DNA from: Porodaedalea pini
Lineage: Eukaryota > Basidiomycota > Agaricomycetes > Hymenochaetales > Hymenochaetaceae
DNA length: 64,000 nt
Assembly: GCA_002794775.1 (NCBI GenBank)
Contig: NBAY01000022.1
Coordinates: 434,001 to 498,000 of the forward strand
Reading direction: 5' to 3'
Shown: piece by piece, positions 11,467-24,002 of the stretch
Layout of the letters: the number at the start of each line of letters is the position of its first letter
How positions within the stretch are numbered: the stretch's first letter is position 1
Translations under genes and position numbers: made by a program
Notes under the pieces: model-generated
Told to the model about the DNA's origin: nothing
The model's database searches: none
Seen by the model: the letters and a program-made list of their open reading frames with translations, nothing else

Positions 11467-14400
11467 ATGGTAGCACAGACGCGGAAGGGTAGCGGCAACT
11501 CGCCCAGCAAGCTCAAGTTTGCGGACAAGCTCGTCGGCAAGGGCTTAACTACCGATGTTCTACAAAAGAAGCTCAAGAAACTGCACGCAGAGCTGGCTGA
11601 ACTCGACCAGGAGACCGTCGACACCAAGTCCCTCACTCCCGTGTGCAAGGAACTCATTAGCACCTCCATCCTCCTTCACAAGGACAAAGGTGTCAAGGCC
11701 TATGCCGCCTGTTGTCTCGCCGACCTCCTACGTCTATTTGCGCCAGATGCACCTTATACGGGGCCAGAGCTGCGTGATATTTTCCAGTTCTTCTTCCGTC
11801 AACTTTCTGTCGGACTCAAGGGTTCAAGCGAGCCTTACTACAACGAATATTTCCACCTCCTTGAATCATTATCCACCGTTAAGAGTGTTGTCCTAGTATG
11901 CGATCTTCCGCAGGCCGAAGAACTCATGACCCAGATCTTCAGTGACTTTTTTGGGCTCGTCAGACAAAAATTGGCTAAGAATATTGAGATGTTCATGTCC
12001 GATATCCTCATTGCACTCATCGACGAGTGTCAAGTACTGCCATCAGAAGTACTGGAGACGATCATGGCGCAATTTATGGATAAGAATGCGGTGAGTGCTA
12101 TAGAATCTACTAGTTGTGTTCGACAAATCTGACTTTATACAGCGCATGGATCAGCCCGTCTACCAGCCCGCCTACCAGCTCGCCGTCGAAGTATGCAATG
12201 CGACGTCAGATAAGCTGCAGAGACACGTCTGTCAATACTTCACGGATAACATCATCTCGCACGCCAAAGATGAAGAGTTTGAGGAGGTTGCGCGCTGCCA
12301 CGGACTCATCAAACGGCTCAACTCCGCATGCCCAGCGCTTTTGCATAACGTTGTCCCGCAACTTGAAGAAGAGCTACGTGTCGAAGAGGTTGAACTACGC
12401 ACACTGGCAACCCAGGTACTTGGCGAGATGTTTGCAGACAAAGCGGGTGGCGATCTCGAGAAGAAATATCCGTCTACATGGAGGTTGTGGCTCAATCGAC
12501 GGAATGACAAGGCTGTCCAGGTGCGACTTGCGTTTGTCGAGGGGTGCAAGGGTCTTTTGTTACATCATCGGGTGGAGCTCAGGGAAACTGTGGAAGGTGT
12601 GTCGATTCACTTACTTATGATCCAGACAGCTCAACACTTAGATAGAATCGCTCCACACCAAACTATGTGATCCGGACGAAAGAGTGCGTGCAGCTGTCTG
12701 TAAGCTCTACGCTCAGCTGGACTACGAGACGGCACTACACTACGTCAGTGAGAAACAACTACGTGCTGTAGGGGAACGTGTGATAGATAAGAAGGTAAAG
12801 TTTCGTTGGCTCAGAGCTACACATGAAGTCCTAGCTGACAGGTTCTGCAGCAAGTTGTTAGGCAAGAGGCTCTGGCAGGCATCGGTCGGCTGTTTAGTGT
12901 CGCATATCCCGAAATGTATGGAAAAGTTTCATTGTTATCTATTTCTAATTAGTTTAACGACACTTGCAATATAGTGAGAACAATGACGTTTCTGCAATCA
13001 AGCAATTTTCTTGGATTCCCCAGAAAATAGTGTTTGCTGCGAATGTGGCTATAGAAGTAAAGTACGTATTCATTTCACGCACGTGCAGTTATACTCTAAA
13101 TCCCTCGGCAGGCAGATAGCCCTACAGGTTGTTGCAGAATTCATTTTGCCCTTGCCGAACAAGGGTGATGACGAGGCGGCCTGGACAGACCGCCTCCTGA
13201 CTATCATGCGATATTTGGACGAGAAGGGTGTTGCAATGCTTCTGAGCATCTCAAACCTGAGATATCAACACCCTTCTCCCTTTGAGCGCTACTTGCAGTG
13301 TTGCATCGAAAATAATGTACGTTGGTTGCTCACTTAAAACTGTACATATCTGACACTTTATAACAGGGAGGTATCATCGATGAAGACGAGGAGCCTGTCA
13401 AGAAGCGACTGGCTGGCGCTGTACGTGTCGTATCAGGTATGTTTCCCCACGATCTTTTAGACGCCTTTTCTCATCGGCTTCCATTTCCGTACAAAGCTCT
13501 ATTTACGGATATGCAAAAGACTGCGGATGACCTACAGACATTTGCGAAAATGAATGAACAGAGACTCTATAAGCTCCTGAAAACTTGCATGGATCCTCAG
13601 ACCGACTTGAAGGGTCTAGTTAAAGCATATGTGAGTTTATGATTTCAAGGCATAGCAAATAAATTGAACATATTGGGACTGGCAGAATGAGTTCACCCGC
13701 CGGGTAGAACAGTCAACGCCGTCGATCTCGTCAACCATGATGTCGTTTTTCCAACAATCGAGCCTCTGGATTGCCAATCAGTCTTCCGTGCCAACTCTTG
13801 TTAAACGATTAGCGAAAGGTGATCACCATGGGAAGAACAAAGGCACGAGTCAGGTGCAGCTTGTGGCAAACAACGCTCAGGTTCTGCTCACGACGATGTC
13901 GAAATTCTGCCCGGCTGTGTATCGCGCCCATGTGAGCGAATTCGTAAAGGCAATCGCAGACGAGAAGAACCCGAGACTCGTCGAAATTTGTCTGCAGGCC
14001 CTCGCCGCTGTATCTAGAAGTGACCCATCTATTACTCCGAGTGACAAGTACGTTCATATTTATGTTTCTCGAGGGTCTCCGTTTTACAATCATACTTCCG
14101 TAGGCGAACGACTGAACGCCTTGTGCGCTACGTGCGAGGTTCTCAACCCCGTCATGCGAAGCTTGCGGCACGTGTCCTTGCCTTTGCTAAGAATAGGGAC
14201 GAGCTCTGCGCGGAGACAGTTGAGGTAACCAACTCCTGATCTTCGGGTTATGAACGAATGGGAATACTTACGAGTAGTGCAGTTTATCGCGGGGAATTTA
14301 TCGAAGGTCGATTCGGATACTCTCGTCGCTCATGTTGCTGTCCTCGTGGAGATGGTACGGTCTGCTCCTGACGCTTTCGAACAGCGAAGCGACGTAATCG

Positions 14401-16413
14401 TCGAGTTTTTGTTGAAAGAGACACTGATGCGGTCGAGTTCATCTAATTCTGTGAATATGCGATCTCTTTTCACAACATACTACGCACACTGACACCGAGT
14501 GCAGGCATCCATGGATGTGGATGATGTTGATGAATGGACAGATGAGGACAGCTTGCCAATGCTAGCTAAAGCAAAAATTCTTGCACTGAAAGTCTGCCGT
14601 CATCGATGCCTTGTACATTCCGAGTCTGAAAGTGCCGTGGATGTTGCGACACCCGTCCTCAAAATGCTAATTACTCTTCTTGAGAATGGAGGAACCCTAT
14701 CTGGAGAGACTCTAGACGAGTGAGTTGTCTTATGCTCCATATTTCCCTGCCCTTCCAATTGCTTAAGTGCTTATGTTGTGCCCACCTCAGGCCAACTGTG
14801 AAATCGCGGCTCCGCTTACAAGCAGCATGGTCCCTTATCCAATTGGCAACGATTGAGAAGTTTTCGGACGTCATAACACCTAGTTTTGTGCTTCTCGCAC
14901 TTACAGTTCAGGTGCGCTAAAAGCATATAGAATCTCGTTGGCGTCTCAATGCTAAGACTTACGTTAGGATCCATGCTTCAATGTCCGGCAGATTTTCTTG
15001 AAAAAGTTAATGACATTAATTTCATCGCACAAGCTCCCCCCTCGTTTCAACGTCATTCCTTTTTTGACTGTTCACGATCCAGAAGACGAGATCAAGGAAA
15101 AGGTGTGTGTTTTTGCTGTTCTGTGCGTTTATTATCTAACGTACTTTATGTAAGGCCCACTTTTTTGTTATGCATATGCTGAAACGGTCGACACCGGGTG
15201 CGTCCTCAACCACTTTCTTTTATTGACAGCGTTGGTGGCTGATTCGCAATGAAGACATCAGACTGAGCTACTGGGAAATGATCTTCATACGGCTTTTACA
15301 CGTTCTGGCGCATCATCCTGACTTCGGCATGGAGGTATCGCAAATCCTTGACACTGCGAAGTAAGTGCATGTCGCTCAGAGACTCAGAGGTACTGCTCTC
15401 TCTGACGAACGAAATGATACCATAGATATATCCGAGAATATCTTGCTCTTGTTGCAACTGCTGACAACGTGTCCTTGCTTTATAATCTGTCTCAAAAGTG
15501 CAAGACTGTTCGCGACGCCGAGTCGCATTTGTTTAGCGAGGTTCGTATCTCTGTGTATTCTCATGTTTGTCTTTATTGACTCGATGTCACCAGCAACTGT
15601 ACGCTACAAGCGAGCTAGCCCAAGAGCTGATAAAGCTCCATGCTAAGGCTCGTCAATGGAGTCTTCCTAGTTATCCAGGGAAGGTCAAAATGCCGCCAGA
15701 CATTTTCCGGCCCCTCCCTTCAGACAATGCCAGATCAACTGTCAGTTTCATTATTTTAAACTTTGATTGCACACACGTGCCGATAAATGGTATTTTAACA
15801 GATCTTGAAGACTGCGTACTTGCCTGAGGATGTGGTGAAAAGGCTTGATGACAGTTCTACGTCTCACTCTAAGGTGTGAAACGTTTTGCCCTAGCACATA
15901 TCAGCATTTCTGAACGCGTTTCATAGGGAAAGCTGAGGCAAGAGAGAAAAGCTGCGACCAAGCGAAAGGCCCCTGCCGATGTGAACGGTTCGTCGAAGTA
16001 CGTTGGTGTTCTCATCTTATTTTGCAGTCCTTGCTGACTTGAATGACTCAGACGATCAAAAGCATCGGCGAAACGACGCAAGCATCGGTCGTCTGATGAA
16101 GACGGCGAAGACAATGATGATATAGACGACGACGACGACGACGAAAGGCAGGCAACATCATCCCCTGTGCGCAGTGCTCCTACGCAGTCAGAGTCAGGTT
16201 CTGAAGGCGAGGGCGACGGTGAGGACAGCGATGCAGACCCTAAGGAAGACCTCGGAAGGGGCGCGCGCACCAGGGCGAAGGTACAGCACATTTCTACGAA
16301 CTTGACTTATCTTAATTGCGTTGATATTTCATGCTCACTACTTCTCACAGGCGAAAGCTCAGAACAAGACCAGGCGAAAGGCAAAGAGCAAAGCAACACC
16401 TTCTGATGACTGA
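11467..16413 (+). CDS. PDS5: PDS5, sister-chromatid cohesion regulator
   Basis: HEAT-repeat protein that binds cohesin (Scc1/Scc3) and controls its loading, acetylation and release. The N-terminus is diagnostic: LKFADKLVGKGLTTDVLQKK, LHAELAELDQ, LISTSILLHKDKGVKAYAAC, CLADLLRLFAPDAPYTGPEL and IFQFFFRQLSVGLKG. Helical repeats run through many exons (for example LFADKAGGDLEKKYP-like blocks at 12.4 kb, FYGCLHPT-type regions not individually resolved, and the 13.9-14.5 kb exons). The C-terminal tail is charged: KRKAPADVNG, KRRKHRSSDEDGEDNDD and a long acidic run near 16080-16230, then AKAQNKTRRKAKSKA before the stop at 16413. That is the usual disordered basic/acidic PDS5 tail. The start is taken at the Met in MVAQTRKGSG; an in-frame upstream Met at 11287 would add 60 low-similarity residues. 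Some internal exon borders are not exact. Confidence 0.85.
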
Positions 16414-16732
16414 TCGCCTCCATTACTTTTTTCGCTTCTGTTGGATCATATATTTTACTCATCTCTCATTGTTACATGTAAAATTTTATTGTGATTATGT
16501 CGATTAGTGTCTGCCAGTCTGTCTGCTTTCTACGCATGTCTTCATTGCTTTGCTCACATTTCCTAATGATCTGACCATTCATGCCATTCGATTTTATGGG
16601 AACTCCTTAATGTTTCTCCAGGGTGGATGCTGCGGCTGGGCGAAAGCCATGACGTAGCTATAGTAAGCTGCTTGTAATTGGTCTACTCCGTACTTGGTAT
16701 CTACCAGTATTTTGTGTCTCCTCCCAACCACT
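16414..16732. other. intergenic, PDS5 3' UTR and LanC-like promoter
   Basis: T-rich sequence without open reading frames of note. I see no repeat or RNA gene. Confidence 0.4.
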
Positions 16733-18386
16733 ATGTCCCGACCTCGGTGCATTCGAAATGACTTGCAGCCCATCTCGCTTGACGACGAAAGCTTCGCCAG
16801 TACTCTCTCTAGTCTTCAAGCAGCGATTGCGTCTTCGTTGCAGATTTTATTGCAGTATGTGACGGCCAGCAAAGGTAGACCTACGACGCGCGATTCATTG
16901 TATATAGGAGACTCCGGTACGTTGCAGTCTAGGCTATGGTCTTCGGAAAACTCGATTGATTGCTTTAACCAGGCATTGCTCTGATGTTTCTGCGCCTTTC
17001 GGTACAGTTTGATGCTGCCGGATTGGGCGACTGCCTTGGAAAGGATATTCAGGCGCAGATTCCTCCTACCATAAGCAAATTGTTACCGGACCTTAAAGCG
17101 CATCGTGTTAGAGCTGGTCATCTGTCTCCCTTGGACTCACCTGTCGGTTCTACTCTTGTCTATGTCCTTGCATCTCTGCACTTGCCGTCAGCAATTCTGA
17201 AGGATGATTCGTCCTTACGCGGAAATGCAGAAGACGGAAATTGGACGGCTGCGATGAAGACATTGCAAGGAGCGGTGCAATGTGCAACTGAAGACCATAG
17301 CATCGGAGGCGACGAAGTCCTGTACGGGCGCGCAGGCCTACTCTGGGGAATGTTAAACCTCCGCCTTTGGGTTGACACCGATGTTGCTTCACTAAAGCGT
17401 GAAGACATCGCACGGATCGTCAATAGGTCATCGATTGAAAGAGTTATGAAGAGAGTGTTCGAAACAGGAGAAACAGGAGCTCAAATGTACGCGAGAGATC
17501 ATGGCCAACCCGGATTACCCTTGATGTGGATATGGCATGATTCGAATTACCTCGGAGCGTACGTCTCTCTCGTTGTGCATACTATAAGATGCCGATACTC
17601 AGACAAAAAGCAGTATTCACGGTGTCGGTTTGTAGAAACAAAGCATCATTCTTCCTGGTTTTACTGATTAGTAGAACTCGCAGTGGGCATACTGACAGTA
17701 CTTCTTCAAGCACCTCGAGAGCTAATTACTCCTTATATGCGCATCATTTCTCTGTCTATCTCAGCTCTCTGCGATGTCACCCGTCGGAATGACGGTCACC
17801 TCCCGTCGTCGCTGCCTAAGAAATCGCGGTCGCACCATCTAGTTCAAATATGTCACGGTTCTCCGGGCCTTCTGTTGCTTCTTGCTGTCTTCCGAAGCCG
17901 CTTCCCTAGCGAATGGAAAGAAGAATGGAACGGGGCAGAGGCTATGGCTACCGAAAAGGTGTGGAAAGAGGGATTGGTCTGTAAGGGTATTGGAATTTGC
18001 CACGGCATAACGGGGAATGCTTGGCCTTCCTTGCTGCAAGCCCGCGCTCTGAGAAGGTGCGCAAAACTTACTGCATGACCTAGTCCTCCGTGTTTAGACT
18101 ACTTCTATAGAACCACGGAGGCCGACACAGCTCTATCCAGAGCGCTAGCCATTCTCCTTCAGGTGACAGAACTCCCGCCGCTTACGAGTCACTCCGGCAA
18201 ATCTTTACCCTTCCGTACCCCTGACCATCCTTTATCGCTGTTTGAGGGCTTAGCGGAGCTGTTTGCGCCTGGGCTGATGCATGCGTCATGATTCGCGAAC
18301 GTCTAGGAGATGCAAGCAAGGAATCAAAGGGGCTGGTTCTCGGACTACCTGGACTAGGTGGTGCAACTGTCCATGGGTTTTTGTAG
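16733..18386 (+). pseudogene. LanC-like (LANCL) gene, apparently disrupted
   Basis: Family: zinc-binding alpha-barrel proteins related to bacterial lanthionine cyclases; eukaryotic LANCL enzymes add glutathione to dehydro-residues. Visible blocks: IGDSGIALMFLRLS, LYGRAGLLWGMLNLRLW, PLMWIWHDSNYLGA, VQICHGSPGLLLLL and CKGIGICHGITGNAW (the two Cys and the Cys-His zinc ligands), then DHPLSLFEGLA. Two problems appear. After YLGA the expected A-H-G block with the catalytic histidine is absent. An in-frame TGA lies at 17665-17667, and no canonical donor/acceptor pair that I can find joins this frame to VGILTVLLQAP without a phase clash. After FEGLA (near 18254) the conserved end (GAVCAWADAC ... GLPGLGG ... 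stop 18386) lies one base out of frame; the reading frame itself stops at 18291. Assembly error is the main alternative to decay. Confidence 0.6.
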
Positions 18387-20016
18387 TTGGAAATCACAGG
18401 TGAGTACATCTCCCTATCTACTTTGCTAGCTTTGGAGAATCAATGGAGATTAGTTCCCTGCACGTCCGATATAAAACCCAACTGGAACATCGAATGTATA
18501 CAGCGTATCATGGAGGATAGCATGCGGAGTTGAACATAATGATATGCTCTTCACTATTTCACTTTATGTAAATACTTCTGGCTGTTTCGTCGACCAACTT
18601 CTATTTGACTATTCTCAATCGCGAGGGATGAAGCACGGCCATTGCAAAAATACCACATTTATCAATAACTGCAAGAAGCTGTGAAACTGAACCTAATCCA
18701 TGTAGCTGGACTACCCCCTATGATTCTTTGAGAACCTTCTAACTAACTCCTTTGATCGACTTCTCGTCCACTTCACTCTGAACTTGTCATAGAAGTAGCA
18801 AAGGTATCGCCAGAGAAGATGTCCTCTCCTGGTGTAATGAGGCCACCTGTAGGAAGTGAGTAAACAAATAAACGTTCATCGCGGAGCGAGTCCCATCATC
18901 CTAAGTAGATTTTCCAGTATTCTGAAGGCATGTCAGATTATAGTACGTTCGCAGGCCGAAGACTCAAAAGAAAGAAAATTCTTGTGAATTAAAACTTGCT
19001 TATTACATCCAGGGAATCAGAAGTGGAGCGAGGGTTGTAACGAGTAAGTCCATAATGTTACCTTGGAATTGATGATAGGAGTCTGAGAATCGAGTCTGCC
19101 GTTATGTGTTGACTGGATCGTTTTAGTAGAACGCATGATAACGAGCAACGATGTAAAGAAAATAGGACAACGACTATTTCCGTCTGGCGTGAACAGTAGA
19201 GCAGTAGAGGACACAAGTCAATGCGCCTCCAGACCACATAGATCTGCAGACGCCGAAATACATAATCCGAGATCCGACACAAATCGATAGAAACCATTTT
19301 ATGCACCTCTTGCGAAGGAGTCAGGAGAAATCGTAGTTAGCCATGCGAGCATCGCACAACTCTGACCCGTCCAAATGAAAACAAAATTGAGACGTATGCG
19401 ATTTTGTTATGCTTCAGACAAGCCTATAGCAAAACTAAGAGAGCAGGATTGCGAAATGTCGGATCGAGTCCACCGAAATTATCCTTCGGAAAAACGTCAA
19501 TGACCCTACATAGTACGTTCATGAAGTGTAGTTCCCGTGTCAGTATTCAAGTTCTTCACAGCGAATGTTGGTTAAGATGCTTTCCGGCTCAAACATCATC
19601 CTGAGTTGCAGCGAGCTCCTTATAATAGTCTGGAACAATTACTTCCGAGATACATAGACCTGGGAACCGCATGAGGGGAACCTGAATATCAAGCTGCCTT
19701 CGCATTGCTCTCGTATCCGAGACATAGGATACCTGCGACCGACAACCAAGCCTAGGAGAAAGTTCAGGAGACCTTGAAGCCAGTTCTTGTAGCAGTGTAC
19801 AAGTATGTCTAACGGAGCTGCAATGCTTTATGAGCAAGATTTCAGTTCTTTTGTAATGTTGAGAGAAAGGAAGCGCGACTTTCGAACCCAAACGTAGTTG
19901 TGGGAACGTATGTGTCATGACCCGATTTAGAAGGATCTCCTCCATCGTTTAGACTCGTGCATGACTTAATATTTTGGCTTGCGTTACACACCCTTTTGCT
20001 CGGCGTCTCATATTAA
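18387..20016. other. 1.6-kb interval with no secure gene
   Basis: AT-richer than its neighbours. A 118-codon minus-strand frame at 19589-19945 is listed separately. Two overlapping minus frames at 19017-19306 are hydrophobic, but I cannot join them to it convincingly. Confidence 0.35.
19589..19945 (-). CDS. possible first exon of an unrecognised gene
   Basis: An open frame beginning MEEILLNRVMTHTF and containing FPGLCISEVIVPDYYKELA, facing away from NAA15 (72 bp between starts). A GT donor follows the D-D near 19592, and an AG acceptor near 19510 precedes more open sequence. No domain is recognised. It could be a chance frame in a divergent promoter. Confidence 0.22.
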   Translation of the reverse strand: MEEILLNRVMTHTFPQLRLGSKVALPFSQHYKRTEILLIKHCSSVRHTCTLLQELASRSPELSPRLGCRSQVSYVSDTRAMRRQLDIQVPLMRFPGLCISEVIVPDYYKELAATQDDV

Positions 20017-23000
20017 ATGGCTCCAGCAACGAAGAAAACTTTGGCGTCGAAGGAGAATACGCTATTCAAAGAGCTCTTGAATCTTTATGAGACCAAACAG
20101 CTCAAGAAGGGCGTCAAGACGGCCGACCAGATTCTCAAAAAAGTACCTGACCATGGCGGTATGTTGCATATGCACCCAATGTCGTCGCTGCGATTGATTA
20201 CTGCTCGCAGAGACGCTTTGCATGAAGGGCCTTATTCTCACCCACATGGGCAGACGAGAAGAGGGCCTAGAACTGGTCAAGAAGGGTATTCGACTAGACT
20301 TGACATCACATATATGTTGGCATGTATTCGGACTCATTCAGAAGGGCGAGAAGGACTACGAGGGCGCGCTTAAGTCATATACTCAGGCTTTGCGATTTGA
20401 TAAAGTGCGTTCTCAGGTCTATAAGTTAGTCGAACTGAACAAGCTAATATTCTGGCAGGAGAATCTCAACCTTCTGAATGATGCTGCGAACCTCCAGACG
20501 CAGTTACGACAGTTTGAAGCACTACGAGATACACGAGAGCTGATTCTGAAGCTCCGACCAAATGCGAGGAAGAATTGGGTATCTATGGCCGTGGCGTACC
20601 ATCTAAACGGGGACCTCACAAGCGCGAAGAAAATATTGGATAAGTACGTAGAGATTGTCAAGGTAAGCCCCCCATCGTAACACTCTCGTTACCTCGTATA
20701 CACATCCCATAAGCTCAGAATGTTCCGGATTACGACTACGAGCATTCCGAATTGACGATGTATCATGTCCGAGTGCTCGAAGAACTTGGCGAGCTCAACG
20801 ACGCGCTTTTGATGCTTGACAGCAACGCGAAATCCAGAGTGATCGTCGACCGCACGGCAGTCATGGAGACTCGAGGTGCCATACAATGTTGTCTTCCGTT
20901 CCTATGCTTGCTGACGAGCCACCGGGCGCTGCAGCTCGACTACTCTCCAAGCTTAATAACTCATCCGAAGCGGAGGAAGCCTGGCGCTCTCTAATAGAAA
21001 AGAACTCGGATTGCTATGACTACTATAGAGGATTTTTCAGTAATAAGGGCATTTCACTAGGTAACTGGCTTATTTCTTTCTTTAGTAAGTGACTAAATCA
21101 TCTTTAGACAGTGTATCGGACGAAAATCGCGTGGCCATTCTCCAAGCGCTGCAGGAGTTATCCGACCATCACGCTCGCGCGACAGCGCCTCGGAGAATTG
21201 CTTTAACGGTCGCAACAGGCAAGCCCGCATCACATTGTTGTGATGTACCTTGATCTTAACAGTGTCTGATTTTAGGCGACGAGTTCAAAATACGCGCAAA
21301 CGTGTATCTCCTTAATGGGTTCAGGAAGGGCCTTCCATCACTATTCTCTGACGTGAAGACCTTGTATAGTGATCCTACTAAGCAGCGAGCCATCGAGGAA
21401 ATCGTCGAAGGTTTCAGAAAAGCGGATGCTCTTACACCTATCTCCGGCGCTGTCAATGGCGACGCTGCGTCAAACTCTGAGCCGCCAACGACGTACCTCT
21501 GGATTCTTTATTTCCTCGCTCAACACTATTCATACCTCCAGCGTTACTCTGAAGCACTTTCCATCCTCGATGAGGCGATTGGTCACACTCCCACACTACC
21601 AGAACTTCACTCTTGTAAGGGGCGCCTGCTTAAGCGCGCAGGCGATCTCATTGGCGCGGTGCAGTGTATCGAAGACGCTCGTGCACTGGACAAACAGGAC
21701 CGGTTCTTGAACACGAAGAGTGCAAAGTACCATCTACGCGCTGGGCTGTCTGATGAGGCACAGGCTATCCTTGGCTTGTTCACTAAAGTACGTTACTGTG
21801 TGTCGTTTGCGTCCAGTAAATGATACGAGACAGCTGATCAATTTTCTTGCTCAGAAAGATGCGCCCACACCTGCTTCCGACCTTGAGGAGATGCAATCAC
21901 TGCTCTATCTCACGGAGGAAGCGGATACGCAGAACAGGCTTGGAAAGCTGGGCCTTGCTCTGAAAAAATATATGACAATACAAAAAGTGCGTATGCAGTG
22001 ATTTTACGCGGTTTGTCATTTCTCTGATGGCTCTGAAAGGTATTTGACGAAATTAATCACGACCAATATGATTTCCACTTCTACTCAATTAGGAGGTTTA
22101 CGATCAGGGCCTATCTCAAGTATACTTGCGCCCTTTAATCGCTTCTACTAGATACTGATTCTTTCTCTTCTGGTAGTCTGCTTCGTTGGGAAGATGGATT
22201 ACATGCTCACCCAGCTTTCGTATATTCTGCATTAGAGGCAGCTCGAGTAAGCTGGACCTGTGTCATTGTGTCGTCTATTATTCTCACGTCGAGTGCCCTA
22301 GATATACATTCGAGTTCACGACGATCCTAAGCTCGCTTCATCATCATCAACAGGTAAATGGTGCCGTCATACAGACAGGTAGGGCGAAATTGCTGACGAA
22401 ATTTCAGGGAACAGGTCGGATGCCGAGAAGAAGGCGCAGAAGAAAGCCAAAAAGGCGGCATTGAAGAACCAAGATGACGCAAAGAGAGGTAAGCTGGGAC
22501 AGAATTACTCATCAGTTGTCTTCACTCCGATCATATCACATATTGCTTCGCTCATAATTTTCAATAGCAAATACGTCTTTATCAAATGACGACAAGGGCT
22601 TAGATCCGCCAGCACCGAAGGATGATGATCCCGACGGCACAAAGGCACTCGGCGCGGCGGATGGCTTAGAACAAGCTTGGAAGCTTGTCAAACCGTTGGC
22701 GATGCATCCATTGGATCGCCTCGATGTTTGTCTCAGTATATATGACATTGCCGTCAGACGACGTAGGTATCTCTCCCTCAGTAGTGACTGCTCCGGTTGA
22801 CGTTATATGCAGAAAAATACCTGCATGCGTCAAAGGCGCTACTAGCAGCCCGTTCAATAGACCCAGAGGATCCCGAGCTGCATGTGCGCATTGTCGACTT
22901 CAAGCAGCGAGGTCAGTCCGCGGTTTCATTTTGGCTCATCTATGCGAGTCCGTTCTGAATGATGCCATCCATGTTCATTCCTTCTAGTGTCAACTCTTTC

Positions 23001-23557
23001 ACAGCCTCCCGCACCACCGCTGGCCTCCGTTGTGTCATCGGCATTGTCGACGCTTCTCCCATCTGAGCTCACGCCTGAGACGTTCAACTCGCATTACCTG
23101 CAACGCCACTTGACGTCCGCGCGAGCGACGCTAGCGGCGGCGCAGGTCCTGCACCAGCTGCACGCGCCACGCGAGGAAGTGGAGAGCACGGTGTTTGGTG
23201 TGCTTGCGCCCGAGAGCACCGTCGACATCAAGGTGCGTCTACTTCCTACCTTTATTCGTCCTTCCTGTCCTCGGTTCTCGGTTCTTTACACGAGGTCTTG
23301 TCTCAAACTCATCCACTGCCTTTCCTTCCGCCTTCCCGCAGAGCGCGTTAAAGGCGCTGGACTTCCTTGCGTCCGTGGGGTCGACGCGAAGGGACGAGTT
23401 CCGCGCGGCTTGCGACGCACGCTGCGCGCTAGCGACAGTCTTCAAGACGCCTGAGGAGCTCGCACGGTTGCATGCGGCAGCGCGCGCACAGAGGCAAGAG
23501 ACGGCGGCCAGCAATGGCACAGCAGAGGCCGCTCAGCCGGAGGTGGTGTCGCCCTAG
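20017..23557 (+). CDS. NAA15: NAA15/NAT1, auxiliary subunit of NatA N-terminal acetyltransferase
   Basis: TPR-type scaffold that anchors the catalytic Naa10 subunit to the ribosome for co-translational N-terminal acetylation. Family blocks in order: ENTLFKELLNLYETKQLKKG, TLCMKGLILTHMGRREE, CWHVFGLIQKGEKDYEGA with AKSYTQALRFD-like text, LQTQLRQFEALRDTRE, LRPNARKNWVSMAVAYHLNG, YHVRVLEELGELNDAL, FKIRANVYLLNGFRKGLPSL, WILYFLAQHYSYLQRYSEAL, LDKQDRFLNTKSAKYHLRAG, FDEINHDQYDFHFYSIRR and LRWEDGLHAHPAF. A Lys-rich segment (KKAQKKAKKAALK) near 22430 matches the basic helix of the family. The gene is split by more than ten short introns. The length of roughly 850-900 residues is normal. A MAPATKK start fits a cytosolic protein. 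Confidence 0.9.
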
Positions 23558-24002
23558 ATCTGTGTAGGCTCACTGCATTCGTACTGTATCTGCTGAGACG
23601 ATATGTGGTCCATCACAGGGGTAGTAGCAGGCGTGTGTATCTATAAAAATCTGTACTGATTTTATTCAGAAATCGTTGTGCGAAGCCAGAAAGCTGGACA
23701 AAGTACAGGACGCGCATAGGGGAACTACATATATGAAAACAAAGCTCAGGTGGGATGTATAACAAGCGGAGGAGGAAGAGAAGCATGGTTGAGTTCCGCA
23801 CTGTATGAAAACATTGAGAGACTTTTACACTATTCTACACTAATGCGGCACGGAGATGGATTGATAGACTTTAGGACAAGTGAATGAATGAAAGAAAGAA
23901 AGAAGAAAGAAAAAAAAACAGCAGGAAAACACATCAGTAGAGCACATTGTGCTACGAAGACAAAAGGTGACACCATCGCGATACGCACACGCTGCGAGTA
24001 GG
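23558..24002. other. 3' region between convergent NAA15 and GNAT genes
   Basis: No gene. A purine simple repeat (GAAT/GAAA units grading into poly-A) lies at about 23880-23922. Confidence 0.45.
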
